The position numbers and the translations under genes were made by a program. DNA of 64,000 bases, from assembly GCA_964006375.1 (NCBI GenBank), contig OZ023267.1:37149766-37213765 (forward strand), written 5' to 3'. How positions within the stretch are numbered: the stretch's first letter is position 1; every line of letters begins with the position of its first letter. A model generated the notes under the pieces. It worked only from the letters and a program-made list of their open reading frames with translations. It did no database searches and was not told the origin of the DNA. Source of the stretch: Tillus elongatus. Lineage: Eukaryota > Arthropoda > Insecta > Coleoptera > Cleridae. Below, one piece after another: positions 1 to 11,991 of this stretch.

Positions 1-837
1 TTTAATAAGCATGAGTATTAACAGCATCAAAACTTTTTTGAAAGTGTCATTGAGTGTGGGAAATCACCAATTACCAAAGAGTGGGAAAAAGGTAACTAGA
101 ATACCGCGGCTCAACAGTGAATCTATGAACTGAGCATTGCTGGAATTGGTTTTGTAACTTCCGAGCAATGATGATAACTCTGTAACGCTAAGCTGTTGTT
201 TCGTTTAACGTTAGTAAATAAATATCAATTATTGTTATAGCCTGAAAAGCTACAGAGGTTATAAATGTAAGAAATTCTATGTTGTTTGAATTATGTTCAA
301 GTTGGTTTAAATGTCCTTTAGGGCTAGATCTACAGGTGTCCGTAAATTATGCATCTAGACTTCAGAAGTTGATTCTTCACAAGAAATTAGGGCCACAAAA
401 TCCCGTAACAATTTTTCGAAAACTTAATATTAACGGAGATACAGGTGTCAAAAAAAAAAATTTTTTTTCTTAGTTTTTCTTAGATCAATTTTTATTAGTG
501 TTTTGCTGTTTTTCAAATCTTCCACATGTATGTATGTATCCATCTGATAACTCAAAAAATAATACTTAACCAATTTCGATAAAACTCGGCGAGTGCCTTT
601 CTTTTATTAATAGCTTGGATGAGTTCGTTAGCCAGGAAAATCTGGCTGGGTTTTCCGGGAAAATTTTGTGATTTCTTTCGAAAAAAAAATTTAATCTGAA
701 TATTACAAAGCTGTTTTAATGAAATTTAATGGATATGTTGCCTTGGGAGGGACCTTACAACGTACCAAAATTCGACTTTCTAAATTTATAGAAAATTGAG
801 TTATTTTTTATAGTTTTTTGTTTTTTATTTATTTTTT
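1..837. other. AT-rich non-coding stretch, presumed Psma3 intron
   Basis: No gene is visible. The stretch around 530-800 contains a loosely repeated non-coding motif: a segment ending TAGAAAATTGAG at about 783-794 recurs in diverged form at about 3923-3934, on the other side of the LINE. Because the only Psma3 exon seen begins at 4719, this region is probably intronic, but no upstream exon lies in the window to prove it. Confidence 0.4.
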
Positions 838-872
838 ATTTCAACACACCAGGAGGGCTTACAGCCTAAATA

Positions 873-3029
873 CTATCGTACCGTGGGTGTCGACAAGGAG
901 GGAAGAGGCAACTTGTTAATTCTGGACTTGAAGGTTTGGAGGTTCGGGGGAGAAGGAAAAACATGTGCCAGCAAGGAATTCCACAACTTTGAAGTCCTCG
1001 AGACAAAAGAGCAGGCATAACAAGATGTTCTATGTCTGGTGACCTGGACAGTAAAAAGGTTCATTCGCTCTGTTCCCCTGGTAGATCTGTTGAGGGCAGC
1101 AGGTGGAGGAACTATGTAAGAAAACTCCTCTGAGCACTGCCCGTGCAGATATTTATAAAAGAGAGAGAGGTCACCAACGGCACGTCGGTGGGCAAGGGAT
1201 GGCCCTTGGGTGAGTGTAGGGTCACCGATGAGACGTATAGCTCTCTTCTGAATGGAGTCAAGGATAGCGAGTGTAGAAGCGGCAGCAGCACCCCAGATGT
1301 GGGAGCAGTATTCGAGGTTTGGTCTTATTTGTGAAGTATATAAGGTATAGAGATTAGCTGGTGAAAAGTATTTGTGAGCCTGGAAGAGGAAACCTAATTT
1401 CTTAGCAGCCGCTTCTGCAATTGATGTGACATGTTGATGCCAATTCAAATTCCGATCCACAGAAATGCCAACAAGTGAAAAGGACTCATTACTTTGAATA
1501 ACTTGGTTGTTCATTGTGATGGGTCTAGGGCTGGTGTATCTCTTATGAGAAAGAAAGCAAGACTGTGATTTGGTGGGGTTGAATTGTACAAGATTTCTAC
1601 TTCCCCAGTCTAATATTTTTTGGAGATCCACGGAGATAGAACTCTCCATGACTCTACGATCCTCATCTAATTGGGCTAAAGAGACAGGCTTAGAATATTG
1701 TATATTTAAGTGGAGGGTGCAGTCATCCGCGTAACTGTGAACTGGGTTGGATGTTCTAGAGAGGAGGTCATTGATGTAGAGAAGAAACAAAGTAGGGACT
1801 AAAGCTGAACCTTGAGGAACTCCTGCATTAATTGGATACAGTTTAGAGGAATGGCCATCCACGACAACAGAAATGCTCCGGTTGGAGAGGAAATTTGCTG
1901 TCCAGGTAGAGAGTTTTGGTGGTAGGCCATAGGCCGAAAGTTTATTAAGCAGCGCTGCGTGCCAGACCTGATCGAATGCTTTGGATATGTCTAGAGCGAC
2001 AATCTGGGATTCATCGTGTAATTCCATAGACTTGTTCCAAGAATCGGTGACAAAGGAAAGGAGGTCGGCAGTTGATCTGCGCTGACGGAATCCATACTGC
2101 CTATCGTGGATTAGACTGTGTTTTTCAAGAAATTTTAGTAATTCAGTGTTTATATACTTTTCCATCACTTTGGAGACGACTGAAAGGAGAGAAATAGGCC
2201 TGTAGTTGCTAGGAAGCGCTTTGGATCCTTTCTTGGGGACAGGTTGTACTCTAGCAGTTTTCCAGTTACTAGGGAATATGCCTCTATTGTAAGATGTCTG
2301 AAACAGACGAGTCAGGACAGGAACAAGTTCTGGTGCGCAATTTTTGAGAATTGCTGGGATCTCGTCAAGGCCAGAGGCTTTCCTGGTATTAAGAGAAGAG
2401 AGCATCTTTCGTACCTTTTTAGTTTTGAAAATGATATCAGTCATTTTATGCGCGACATTGGGGACTGTTGGTGGTTGAACATTTGGAGGTGGGTTGAGAG
2501 TAGAATTTCCAGCGAACAGTGAGGCAAAAAGTTCAGCCTTGCCCAGGGCTGTAGAAACAATTTCATCCCCTGAGACAAGAGGTGGGAACGCGCTCTTGCA
2601 GAAATTATTCCCAATAGATTTAGCAAGAGTCCAGAAGGGTTTGCTGCCGTTGGAGCTTGAGAGGACTTCGTTTTTGATGTGGTTATTAAACGAGTTGTTT
2701 GCCTCAGAAATAATGTGGACGTACCGGTTTCTTGCGTCGGTAAATGCTTGACGGTTTTCTTGACTGGGATTGTGTAGAAGTGTTTTGTGAGCTTTGACCT
2801 TTTCAAGTCTGGCCTTGTCATAGGATTTAGAGAACCAGGGCTTTTGAGTGGCTGAAGAGGTTTTCTGTGTATGTGGAATAAATAATTCCATGCCAGCTTG
2901 GATAATTTCGGTGACGTTCTGTGAGATATCAGAGGGGTCTGGATGAGAGAAGCAGACAGACGCCCATGGAAATGAGGAAAAGTAATCTCGCATTTCGTCC
3001 CAGTTCACGGAGTTGTAGTGCCAATACAC
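873..3029 (-). CDS. LINE reverse transcriptase, open 718-codon frame
   Basis: This is the C-terminal 718 residues of a LINE ORF2 protein, which makes cDNA at a nicked target. Visible motifs in order are KASGLDEIPA and NYRPISLLSV (RT palm entry), the finger/palm block ALDISKAFDQVWH, AGVPQGSAL, and the catalytic box HSYADDCTLH. The thumb block FSLVGISVDRNLNWH and a C-terminal LWNSLL segment follow. No RNase H domain is seen, which fits jockey/CR1-type elements. The first ATG at 3029 is only the start of the open frame. The true protein began upstream in the endonuclease region, which is joined through frameshifts near 3190 and 3030. The long intact frame suggests a fairly recent insertion. Confidence 0.85.
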   Translation of the reverse strand: MYWHYNSVNWDEMRDYFSSFPWASVCFSHPDPSDISQNVTEIIQAGMELFIPHTQKTSSATQKPWFSKSYDKARLEKVKAHKTLLHNPSQENRQAFTDARNRYVHIISEANNSFNNHIKNEVLSSSNGSKPFWTLAKSIGNNFCKSAFPPLVSGDEIVSTALGKAELFASLFAGNSTLNPPPNVQPPTVPNVAHKMTDIIFKTKKVRKMLSSLNTRKASGLDEIPAILKNCAPELVPVLTRLFQTSYNRGIFPSNWKTARVQPVPKKGSKALPSNYRPISLLSVVSKVMEKYINTELLKFLEKHSLIHDRQYGFRQRRSTADLLSFVTDSWNKSMELHDESQIVALDISKAFDQVWHAALLNKLSAYGLPPKLSTWTANFLSNRSISVVVDGHSSKLYPINAGVPQGSALVPTLFLLYINDLLSRTSNPVHSYADDCTLHLNIQYSKPVSLAQLDEDRRVMESSISVDLQKILDWGSRNLVQFNPTKSQSCFLSHKRYTSPRPITMNNQVIQSNESFSLVGISVDRNLNWHQHVTSIAEAAAKKLGFLFQAHKYFSPANLYTLYTSQIRPNLEYCSHIWGAAAASTLAILDSIQKRAIRLIGDPTLTQGPSLAHRRAVGDLSLFYKYLHGQCSEEFSYIVPPPAALNRSTRGTERMNLFTVQVTRHRTSCYACSFVSRTSKLWNSLLAHVFPSPPNLQTFKSRINKLPLPSLSTPTVR

Positions 3030-3755
3030 ATACGTGGGTGTGATGACTGTGTGACCTCAGGTTGCATTGCGCAGGAAGCAGTGACCATGCCGTGGTCTGA
3101 GCGACCAAGGGGGGCGGTGACTGATATCTTATAGCAGTCAGGATTTGTAGTAAGAAGGAGATCCAAGGGATTTGAGCTGTGTGTTGGATGCGAGGAAAGT
3201 AAGTAGGTTGCTGAACCATATTGGCTAAAGAATTGCTGACTGCAAAGGCCTCCGCTGCTCTTCCTTGTGGATCGGTTTTTGAGGATCCTAGCCATTCCTT
3301 ATTATGGACATTGAAGTCACCAAGAATAGTGACCTCGGAGGAAGGATATTTAGAAATCAGGTGGTCGGTTTTTTCAGAAAGGTAGTCAAAGAGCTGGACA
3401 AAGTTGTTGTCAGAAGGTGACCGGTAAATGCAACAGATGAATTTAGTTGCAGTCCTGAGAGAGAGTTTTATCGATAGTATATCTTTTCTTCCAGCTTCTA
3501 AATTGGGGAGTCTAGGGCAGGGTAGATTGCTACGGGCGTACGCGCACACGCCTCCATGCTATCTAAAGGAAGTAAGGAGCTCATATCCCGGGAAATTAAG
3601 GTGATTAGTGGCTGTTTTGGCACTGATTTGAGTTTCGATGAGGAAGAGGAGTTGGGGCCTATTAGCCTGGAGGAAATGGTGGAGTTCAGGTTAGAATTTA
3701 GGCCACATATATTGGAGAAGGATGTTAAATCTTGATGTTGGCGCCCCCTGTACAC
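3005..3755 (-). pseudogene. LINE AP-endonuclease domain, frameshifted
   Basis: Three successive frames carry the endonuclease half of ORF2: FSNICGLNSN near the start (about 3720), IYRSPSDNNF and ILGDFNVHN in the middle (catalytic Asp/Asn of the exonuclease-endonuclease-phosphatase fold), and LGRSDHGMV (catalytic His) near 3110. At least three one-base frameshifts break it relative to the sister copy at 20745-21600. The break near 3600 also loses the expected LTETQ motif frame. This copy therefore cannot make an intact endonuclease-RT protein. Confidence 0.8.
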
Positions 3756-3825
3756 CCCTCTCCCGGAGATCCGAATGGAGGGGTATTTTACCTCCGGAAT
3801 CTTTTGTACAAGGAGGAGCCATCAT

Positions 3826-4718
3826 CATTGATCAATTTTTGAATTTTTTTCTCAGAAAATTAGTTATTTTAATTAAATTTGGTGGTTATATTGCATTACT
3901 ACATACCAAAATTAAGCTTTTTAAGTCAATAGAAAATTGAGTTTATCAAATTTGAAGCATTTAATAAAAATTCACTACCATAACGCACTTGCTACGCCCG
4001 AAATTTTTTGTTTTCTCCAATTTATGAATTTAAACAGCACCATTGTAAAAAGCATCAAAAATTATTCAACAAAGTATATCTTGTTGCGAAGCAAGACATG
4101 TGCTGGAAGACTGCCAAATGGAAAATTGTAGGGTGGCAAGAGAACACTTTGCGAGAAACCAGAACAGGGTTCCTACCTGTTCAAAGTACCTAGGTCCACC
4201 AAGAACGAGAAAATCAGGAATTTCAATGAATGGGCCGCAGAAATAGAGTTGGGAGAGGAAACACGAAGTGCGATTGAGGCAAACCGCGAGAGGGGGCGCT
4301 GGATAGAGAAATGGATGAGATTTCGGGAAAAGCGAGCGTGTAGTGAATGGTCATATGAATGTGAGGTGGGTTCTATGGGTCTAAGGTTTTAAAATCACTG
4401 ATGATTTTTTTTTTTTTTTGGAGTGTAGAGGTTGTAGGGGTTCCATTGAGGATGGCTTCGACCTGACAATGTGGGATACCATGGCCTAAAGTCTTCGGAC
4501 GGGAAGGCAGGGGCGTCGGCCTCAAAATCGTAAACTGTTGCGATACGATAAAATTAATCTGAATTCTGAGAAAATGACTTCAAACATTTTCATGCTTTAA
4601 CGCTGCTTTAAACTGATTTGTATGATTTACAAAGAATGCTTTGAAAACTATAGCTTAAAGTTGCCTTAGCAACTTTTGACAGATAATGTAATTTTAAACA
4701 TGTATTTTTATTTTTCAG
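3826..4718. other. Presumed Psma3 last intron, no feature recognised
   Basis: The segment is AT-rich with a somewhat GC-richer block at 4080-4520 that I could not assign to a family; its short frames have no recognisable motif. It ends in a pyrimidine-rich tract and CAG acceptor directly before the Psma3 exon. Confidence 0.4.
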
Positions 4719-4896
4719 AGTTTATTTAGTCCACGATGAATTGAAGGATAAAAATTTTGAACTAGAATTATCATGGGTTTGTGCTGAAAGTGGAGGTCGC
4801 CAAATGAGAGTACCAGAAAATGTATTTGCCGAAGCTGAACGATCAGCTAAACAGGCAATGGAAGCAGATTCAGACTCAGACACTGAAGACATGTAA
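4719..4896 (+). CDS. Psma3: Proteasome subunit alpha type-3 (alpha-7), last coding exon
   Basis: The exon starts after the acceptor TTTTTCAG (ending 4718) with one carried-over base. It encodes VYLVHDELKDK, then FELELSWVC, and an acidic tail ending DSDSDTEDM before TAA at 4894-4896. YLVHDE..KDK.FELELSWV is the conserved C-terminal strand/helix region of PSMA3, known as Prosalpha7 in flies, one of the seven alpha-ring subunits of the 20S proteasome core. The acidic Ser/Asp tail matches the known casein-kinase-2-type phosphorylated tail of this subunit. The exon gives about 59 residues; the rest of the ~250-residue protein must be encoded upstream of the window. The gene converges on Cpsf6. Confidence 0.93.
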
Positions 4897-4947
4897 TCTT
4901 AACTAGTTAAGTTATCTTTATCTTGTATGGTTGCGATTTTTTCAAGT

Positions 4948-4953
4948 AATAAA
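4948..4953 (+). terminator. Psma3: Psma3 polyadenylation signal AATAAA
   Basis: A canonical AATAAA lies 52 bases after the Psma3 stop codon, followed within 30 bases by a T/G-rich stretch, as expected for a cleavage and polyadenylation site. Confidence 0.8.
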
Positions 4954-5179
4954 GTAAGATTTTTGATATTGTATTGGCATTTTACACCACCTTACATTCT
5001 CAATCATAGAACTTTAGGTTTTTATTTAATGATATAGTAGAAACCGGTGTATGCTGTTGTCTTCTATATTGTACATACTTATTCCATTTCTACCTATAGA
5101 ACAATAATACATACTGATCTAATAAAAAAGTAGCAAATTCTGTACATCATATATTTTGATGTCACAATATTTGACTAGC

Positions 5180-5725
5180 TAAATAAGGTTTGACTGTATT
5201 CTATTCAATAAGAGTGCGCTGGAAAATATGTTGAAAATTTGGTTGCAGAATTAGAGATGATCAAATGTCAAAGATGACCACCACCCTGGAAGACCAACTT
5301 CTATAATTAGGAAAACCTTGATTCTGTCTATGAAATGATGTTAGGAAATGGACGAATTGGGCAGAAATATTCAACATTTCCTACTGATGTGTGTTCATTA
5401 CAACTTGGAAATGAAAAAGCTGTCAGCACAATGGATTTCGAAATTCTTGAACACTGAGCAGAAGCATGCTCGTTTGAAAATTTGCCACCAATTTGAAGAA
5501 GATGGCTCAAATCTTTTGGGTAGCCTTGTCACTATGGACGAAACATGGGTCCATCACTATGATCCAGATACTAAAAAATTGTTATATTGATTATAATGAT
5601 ATTGTTTGTCAAACTAAAGTCATTTTTGTCTCCTACAAATTTAAGCATTTTAGCAAAAATATGGATTGTTTGGAAAGAATAGCAGTTAGAAAGACATTAT
5701 GGAATAGCAGAGATTTATGGTAAAT
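5180..5725 (+). pseudogene. Mariner transposase fragment (SETMAR-like)
   Basis: The frame at 5348-5590 contains LEMKKLSAQWISKFL followed by VTMDETWVHHYDPDTKK. These match the mariner transposase segment in which the first catalytic Asp lies in the MDETW motif. The N-terminal part (5180-5340) is present only as broken frames. No second or third catalytic residue and no terminal repeats were found, so this is an internal relic. Confidence 0.8.
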
Positions 5726-6449
5726 AAAGGTGATGGTTGAAGTGTTAGAAGGTGAGAAATAGAAGGGCAAAAGAAATTACATTCGGAACATCAAAATTTG
5801 AAGTTTACTGAATTTGGTGTAGGACTATCAAACTATTTAGGATATAACCTTCCAAATTATGTTATAATACAGCACAAGTCTAAGACTTATTGTACTAACA
5901 TATTGTATAATTTTTGCCAATAAACAATAATAATAATAATAAATCGAAAGCGTGGAAACATTATATTTCTCCACGACCCAACAAATACTATGTTCGTTCT
6001 AAACTCAGCCAACAAGGTCCTTGCTTCAGTTTTATGCGACAAATATATTTTTTTAATGGTTTAGAACTGCTGTAGAACGTTCAGCTAATTATGTAGGTCT
6101 TAGACGAGGTAATGTTGAAAAAAATATAATATTTAAAAAATTTGTGCCCTTTCTATTATAGGCTACATACTTTTAAAAATCAGTAGTTACTTATTTATAT
6201 AACATGCATAAGTCTAACTAAAACAATACACAAATATAGGCATTAATAAAACACAATCAGATTCAAAAATTACAACACTGAATAATCGGGTGCTAAGTGA
6301 CTTATTAAGATGTCTCAAGACGGACGCTATACAGCCATAATTTATGAAAATATCTTCACTAATTTTATAGCAACTTGAACACAAAATAAATAGATTTCAG
6401 AAGGATGTTAAGACTTAGTGATTTTTTTTCGCCAATTTGACCTCTATCC
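5726..6449. other. AT-rich intergenic DNA
   Basis: Nothing recognisable beyond simple AT-rich tracts and an (AAT)n run near 5930-5942. Confidence 0.4.
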
Positions 6450-6628
6450 TGGAAATTTTGCTGATTCCCCGCCTTCCTGTAAAGAGGGTAGCGATCTTTA
6501 ACGTGCCCAACATAGCATGGACACGGGACCGACCGCTTTACGGCCCCTACAAAAGGCGGAACGTGCAGATATTCAACTTGCTCAAATACAATGCCACAAT
6601 CTCAGTTGATGTTAATCTTACAGTATGT
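6450..6628 (-). repeat. SINE body without its tRNA head
   Basis: This is similar, at perhaps three quarters identity by eye, to 20378-20565. It shares GACACGGGACCG, the ACGTGCCCRACAT block and CAATGCCACAA. It stops where the tRNA-like head begins in the 20.6-kb copy, so it is truncated at the 5' end of the SINE. Confidence 0.6.
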
Positions 6629-7009
6629 ACTGAAAAAGTAAAAGAGGAAAACCTGTTACACTCGAATTTTCAAGTTGGCTTACATTTTGATAAAGTTAGG
6701 GTTTGAAAATTTTTAATGGTTACTTTTTAGATTGGAAATGGGCGAACAAAATATCATACAGTTATGAAAATTCGCTATTTGGTAAACAGTGTTCTGCCTT
6801 CTTGTTAGAGATTTTTTTAAAGAATGTAACCTCTTATCGTATTAAAAACAAAGAACCATTGATTGTTATATATCTTTAACTAATTGCAGTAATTTCTGTA
6901 ATCAAATATATTTTTTTGTTACCATTAATGATCTAAGAAATGCTGGCCATAAAAATTGAAATCCGTCTTTTTAATACATGTTTTTTTTTAGTATTTCATT
7001 ATATATACA
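6629..7009. other. AT-rich intergenic DNA
   Basis: No gene or repeat recognised. A stretch around 6720-6850 (GATTGGAAATGGGCGAACA) recurs at about 29140-29160, so it belongs to an unidentified dispersed repeat. Confidence 0.35.
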
Positions 7010-8390
7010 GGGTGAGTTTTTTCGATTTTTAGTACAGGCATCTTGTAAACTACTGCAGTTAGAGAGACGGTTAAATGGGGAAAGTAGTTTATGAGTGTAA
7101 TTCAGAAGTTTTTGTTTCCATAAAAAATGTCAGGGATTACTAGATGTTTTGAGAAAAACTGATAATTCCCCATTTCTTTGAATGCATTTAGCTGCATTAG
7201 TATTGGGTTTACTGAAAAGTTGTAAATGAAAAAGTTGTAGATAAATATGTTCTAAATAAAGCAAAAATAGGCTAATTTTAAAAAGATCTGTAACTTTTGA
7301 GTTATGACAAACTTGTGTTTTTTTAAATGGAAACCATAGTTGGCAGTGGCTTCATTAAAGAGGTTGTTTTTCCTGATATGAAACATGAAATGATTATTCT
7401 AATAAATAAAAATTTTATAGTGGTTCTCTTAAAAAAAAAAAAACATTGGTTACCACGGAAACGGTTGCTTATTTCAAAAACCTGAATCTAAGTTTTCGCA
7501 CATAGTTTACAAACCATTTCTAATTAGAGATTTAACATAATAATTAACAAAATAAAATTTTTAAATCAAATTTGTAAAAAGTTTGATACAAATTTAAAGA
7601 AAATGTCTAAAAAGCGTTGAGTTATTACTAATACAACTAATTTTCTTTTGCAAAATCGAATCCGTCGCTTATTTATTGAAAATTCTACCACTAATAGCAA
7701 AACAATCAAGGCCGGCTTTTTTAAAAGGCAGTCAATGTTCATTTTTTATGTCAAATCTAACAGGTAACTATGGAAATAATTGTTTTTGACACTTGTAAAT
7801 ATTACTGTGACGTTTTCTTTGCAACAAGTTGTATTTTGGTAGAGACGCATGTAGTTAATTAATTATGAATTTTTTGAATCAAGATAAACGGAATATGTTT
7901 CAGTATTACGTTTTAAGTAATAAAAATGCAGTGTGTGCTAAAAAGCAATATTTTTAAGAATATTTTGATCGTCCCCAGCCCACTTTGCCTACATTTAAAA
8001 GGCTTTATCATAATTTAGGGGCATGTAGTTCCTTCACTAGGCCAAGAGACAGGCTAAATACCATTAGTGAAGTGGCACAAATAAACGTATTGACCAGTGT
8101 GACTCAAAATTCTTCAACTTCAACTAGGAAGATCGCAGCAGAAGCCTGGACATCCAAACGTACTGCCATTAGGGTACTAAAAATGCACAAATATCATCCT
8201 TATAAAACATCAACATCGCAAACATTGCACAATGATGATCCTCCTACGCGAATTGAATTTTGCCTGGTTTCGAAATATGTGTGAGGACGAACCAGTTTCC
8301 ATCTAAAATACTTTGGACGGACGAGACTCGATTCACAAACTTGGGAAATACTTTGAAAGCTGTTTGAGGATATTAAGTTACAATCTGTAC
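7010..8390 (+). mobile_element. Tc1/mariner-family remnant
   Basis: A terminal-repeat-like start (ATATACAGGGTGAG near 7004-7017) precedes non-coding DNA and then a degraded transposase at about 7840-8345. That segment reads PQPTLPTFKRLYHNL, STRKIAAEAWTSKRTAIR and KMHKYHPYK, ending in a broken LWTDET-like stretch near 8310. These match the helix-turn-helix half of mariner-like transposases with a DUF4817-type N-terminus. The catalytic half is missing. The left end is an inference from the TACAGGGTG motif alone. Confidence 0.65.
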
Positions 8391-10103
8391 TTACCTATAA
8401 ATAATTGTTCTAGATATAAATGGTAGCACAGTACTCAATTTGCTATATCTCTACAAAAACTGTCTTATTAATCTAATATTTTAAAATATGTAACTGATAT
8501 ACTTGGTACATAATTAAGAAATTGTGCAGAGGAAAGGTGAGACTAAATCTTACTTCCGTGAATAAATCTATTCTAGGGCTATATCTGCTATTTCTACTTG
8601 TCTTTAAAAACTTGTCTTGGGAAGATAATTAAAAGCCTTTACCAAGTAAAATAATTTTAAATGTGAAAAAATGACAATTTATGCCATACTGAAATAAAAA
8701 AGGACACAGAAGAAGATAGAAAAACAGTTTTCTTATATCATTTATTATTAAAACAAAACTGTTTTTGCCTTCATATTTCTTTTTTTTTTTAATGCACTGG
8801 AAGACAAGTTATGATTGAAGCCTTTCAACCATCCGTTTACGAGGTTTATCTATAAATAGGTACATGATGGTAAATACTACACAATAAATTATCTTCTGTG
8901 AACTGTACATATTGGCATAAAAGTGATTCTGAATTTATCTTCTGCTTCAATAAATTAATTCTTTTGGAAGTGACATTGAAATGTAAAATGCACCTTGTGT
9001 CTTCAATACTATATCCAAATCAGTTCTTTTTGATAACAGTACCCTTTTCTTGCATCTATAACACAAAATTATCGTCAATCCATGTTATAGTTATTATTTA
9101 ATATTAATTATTAGGCGAATTTGTAGAAAAATTCGCTAGTAAAAGAAAACACAAAAAATCATATTCACGTTTCGCCATCCTTTGGAAACCTATGAAATGT
9201 CTTTGATAGATTTAGCACATTATAATTCAAACAATTATAGATTGCACACACCCAACCACTAACATTTATTGTAAAAACACAGCTCAAACTTAATTATACA
9301 CAGTTAAACACCAGCAATTGCTAGTGTTACACGTTCTCGAATGACATAACATCAGTACTATCCGCTAGGAGCGCTGATATTCTTGAAACACGAAATCAGC
9401 CTGAGTGTCCTGTATTGTCATTATAAAGTATTTGGTATTATCTACAGTCACCGCACTATTAAATAAATTAAGTATTATTACCAACATAAATAAGCGTTAC
9501 AATTTTTCATTAGATCATGAGCATTTCAATAATAAATGTAAAACTGCATATTGATGCTAATGTATGAATAAATGTTAATATAATAAATTTTATTAACAAC
9601 TTTTCATTAAAAAAAAAAACAACATAAATTAACTAACATAATTCTATACCAATATTGCTATAAAAATACCTAAAAAATAAGGGTTGTGGCTTAATACTTA
9701 CACTATATTGTTATATGATAGCTGTTTTACCATGATGTAGCTTTTATAAACAGAAAAGTAATTTTTGTATCTGAAGAGGTTACACCATGGAGAGACACCT
9801 ATGCTTGTTAAGTATAGCTAGAGATGTGAAAATAAATGGTATTTAGAGGCACCGAAAACACCTAGCTCCCACTTCCTCTTTATGACTGTTCAATTTAATA
9901 TTCCGTGACATAAAATTCCGATTAGTTTATAATCTGAATTTTATGTCATCATATGCAGTACAATCTGTTCAGTCATGCAGCATACAATTCTTTGGACTAA
10001 TTGAATGTATGAGAATGAAAAATAGATAAAATAATTTTGGTCAAGTTTCAGTTTTCAACTATTTAACTGTGAATACATCGCTTGCCATGTAAAACTGGAT
10101 ATA
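8391..10103. other. AT-rich intergenic DNA
   Basis: No coding potential, RNA gene or structured repeat was recognised here. Confidence 0.4.
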
Positions 10104-11991
10104 CAGTGGTGGCGCATTGAAAACGAAACAGACCGATTTGCATCCAGAGAATTTTTTCTTCTAAGAAACGCTGAAACACGTCAATTTTACTATTGAGGGG
10201 GACATGTTTTGACATAAAACTCAACTTTGTCACATAAACCCCTTAAGGGTGCTGATAACCCTATATTTTACATAGGGAACATGGGTCGAGTGTTACATAA
10301 TTTAAAAGCTCTCTCTTTTCTGAATTCAGCACACTAATTTTTTTGGAAGCTTTATCAACTCATTTAAAAATTATTCACAATTGGAGTTGCAAGAACATAT
10401 TTCTTTCATTGTGATAAGAAATGCACTAATTAGTCAATTTTTCGTTAAAAAAAACTAAAAAACAAAACCAAACGTTCAAAAATGTTTATTCAGTTGAGTA
10501 AGTGTTCAAATTGTTGACCACCAGCTTCCATACAAACGTACAAATTTTGTTCAAAACGAGCTCTGACATTCTGGAGCACTTGTGGAGTTATTAGACGGCA
10601 TTCTTCAACAATTCGTCGTAATTCTTCCAGAGACTTCGGTTCTGTTGCGTAAATTCTACTCTTTAAATGGCCCCATAGAAAGAAGTCTAAAGGAGTTAAA
10701 TCCGGTGATCTAGAGGGCCACTCAATAGCACCTCTACGCCCAATCCATTGTCCTGGAAACTCTGTTCAAAAACTCACTAACACGTGAAAAATGCGGAGGA
10801 GCTCCATCTTGTTGAAACACTAATTGATTTTCTTGATAGCGATCATCATTTTCAACATGTCAATTAGTAGAGGGTAAACGATATCTTCTAGTAACTCCAA
10901 ATACGTTTCGCCACTCAAATTGCCATCAAGAAAAATTAGTACATTAAACGGTCTCCAAAAATGCCAGTCAAGACATTCAATTTCTGTGGAGTTTGAGTGT
11001 GGACTTCGTGAAAATTTATTGGCTTATTATCTGCCCAATAACAACAATTATGACGATTGACTGTAGAGTTCAACAAAAAAGTACACTCGTCCGAAAAACA
11101 GATATTGAACAGAAAGTTCCAGTTATCAGCTATTCGTGCAGTCATAACTTTACAAAACTCCAGCTGCCGATCAAAATCATTTTCATTCAGTTGTTGTACA
11201 AGATGAATTTTACATGGGTGAAATTTATGATGCTTCAATATTCGCTGAATAGTTCTTCTTTTGATGTTTGAAACAGTGGCCAATTTTCTCGTACTCAAAG
11301 TTGGGTCTGCAGCAATTTGTCCTAAAACTTCAATTTCAGTAGTCTAATTTCTAACCGGAAATTCACGTTCAGGATCCCGTTTTTTGTTGGCTACTGAACC
11401 ACTTTGTTGAAACTTTGCAACTAACTCCAAAATGTATTTTCTGTTAAGATGTCTGTTCGGATGTCGTGCACTAAACAAATTTGCGGTACGGTTGGCACAG
11501 TCATCGTTTTTGAAAAAAAGAGTAATTAATTCAACTCTTTCTTCTACAGAATACACCATTGTGAAATTAATTTTCGGTAGTACTATCAAGTATCAAACCG
11601 ACTGATAAACTGAAATAATAAACCGCATTTCTCTCATTCCGATTAGAAATGTTCTGATAGTCAATTTTTTGTTTACAAACCAACAAAACATTGACTATCA
11701 GCACATTTCTTATCGAAATGCGTTTTTGCATCTTCAACTGTGAATAATTTTTAAACGAGTTGATAAAACTTCCAAAAAAATTGGTGAGCTGAATTCAGAA
11801 AAGAAAGAGCTTTCAAATGATGTAACACTCGACCCATGTTCCCTATTTAAAATATAAGGGTTGTTGACAAAGTTGAGTTTTATGTCAAAACATGTCCCCC
11901 TCAATATTAAAATTGACGTGTTTCAGCGTTTCTTTAAAAAAAATATTCTCTGGACGCAAATCGGTCTGTTTCGTTTTCAATGCGCCACCCT
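10104..11991 (-). mobile_element. Mariner-like transposon with ~0.29-kb terminal inverted repeats, copy 1
   Basis: Both ends carry the same sequence in inverted orientation. The left end reads GTGGCGCATTGAAAACG and the right end ends CGTTTTCAATGCGCCAC, each next to TA, the dinucleotide mariners duplicate. The inverted match continues inward for about 290 bases on each side (10104-10395 and about 11730-11991), including the shared block AACATGGGTCGAGTGTTACAT. The transposase between them reads on the - strand. A second, left-truncated copy lies at 48296-49890. Confidence 0.85.
10510..11589 (-). pseudogene. Mariner-like transposase, frameshifted
   Basis: The N-terminal frame (11589-11344) reads [15 protein letters not shown] and RHPNRHLNRKYILEL, a DUF4817-type helix-turn-helix, and ends at a stop. 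The second frame (11298-10936) reads RRTIQRILKHHKFHPCK and the first catalytic motif CFSDECTFLLN. The remaining catalytic part towards 10510 is present only in broken frames; the GPLDH-like trace at about 10715 corresponds to the SPDLTPLDFFLWG motif of the family. At least one stop and several frameshifts make it inactive. Confidence 0.8.

Larger units (their letters stand above)
838..3825 (-). mobile_element. Jockey/CR1-like non-LTR retrotransposon (LINE), nearly full length, copy 1
   Basis: The element runs on the - strand. Its 5' leader (about 3825-3756) is GC-richer than its surroundings and contains GGATCTCCGGGAG. It is followed by a broken AP-endonuclease region and then an open reverse-transcriptase frame, and it ends in an A-rich tail (about 838-790) just after the GTGTGTTGAAATAAAAAAT stretch. 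Two other copies lie at 20730-21627 (5' part) and 25483-27775 (3' part), so this is a multi-copy family. It probably sits antisense in a Psma3 intron. Exact ends are uncertain because I could not identify a target-site duplication: the similar AGAAAATTGAGTT motifs on either side belong to a diverged host repeat. Confidence 0.85.

Noticed and set aside
783..3937. AGAAAATTGAGTT on both sides of the first LINE as a target-site duplication
   Set aside because: Similarity extends further in diverged form (TACCAAAATT...), so it is an older repeated host sequence, not a fresh duplication.
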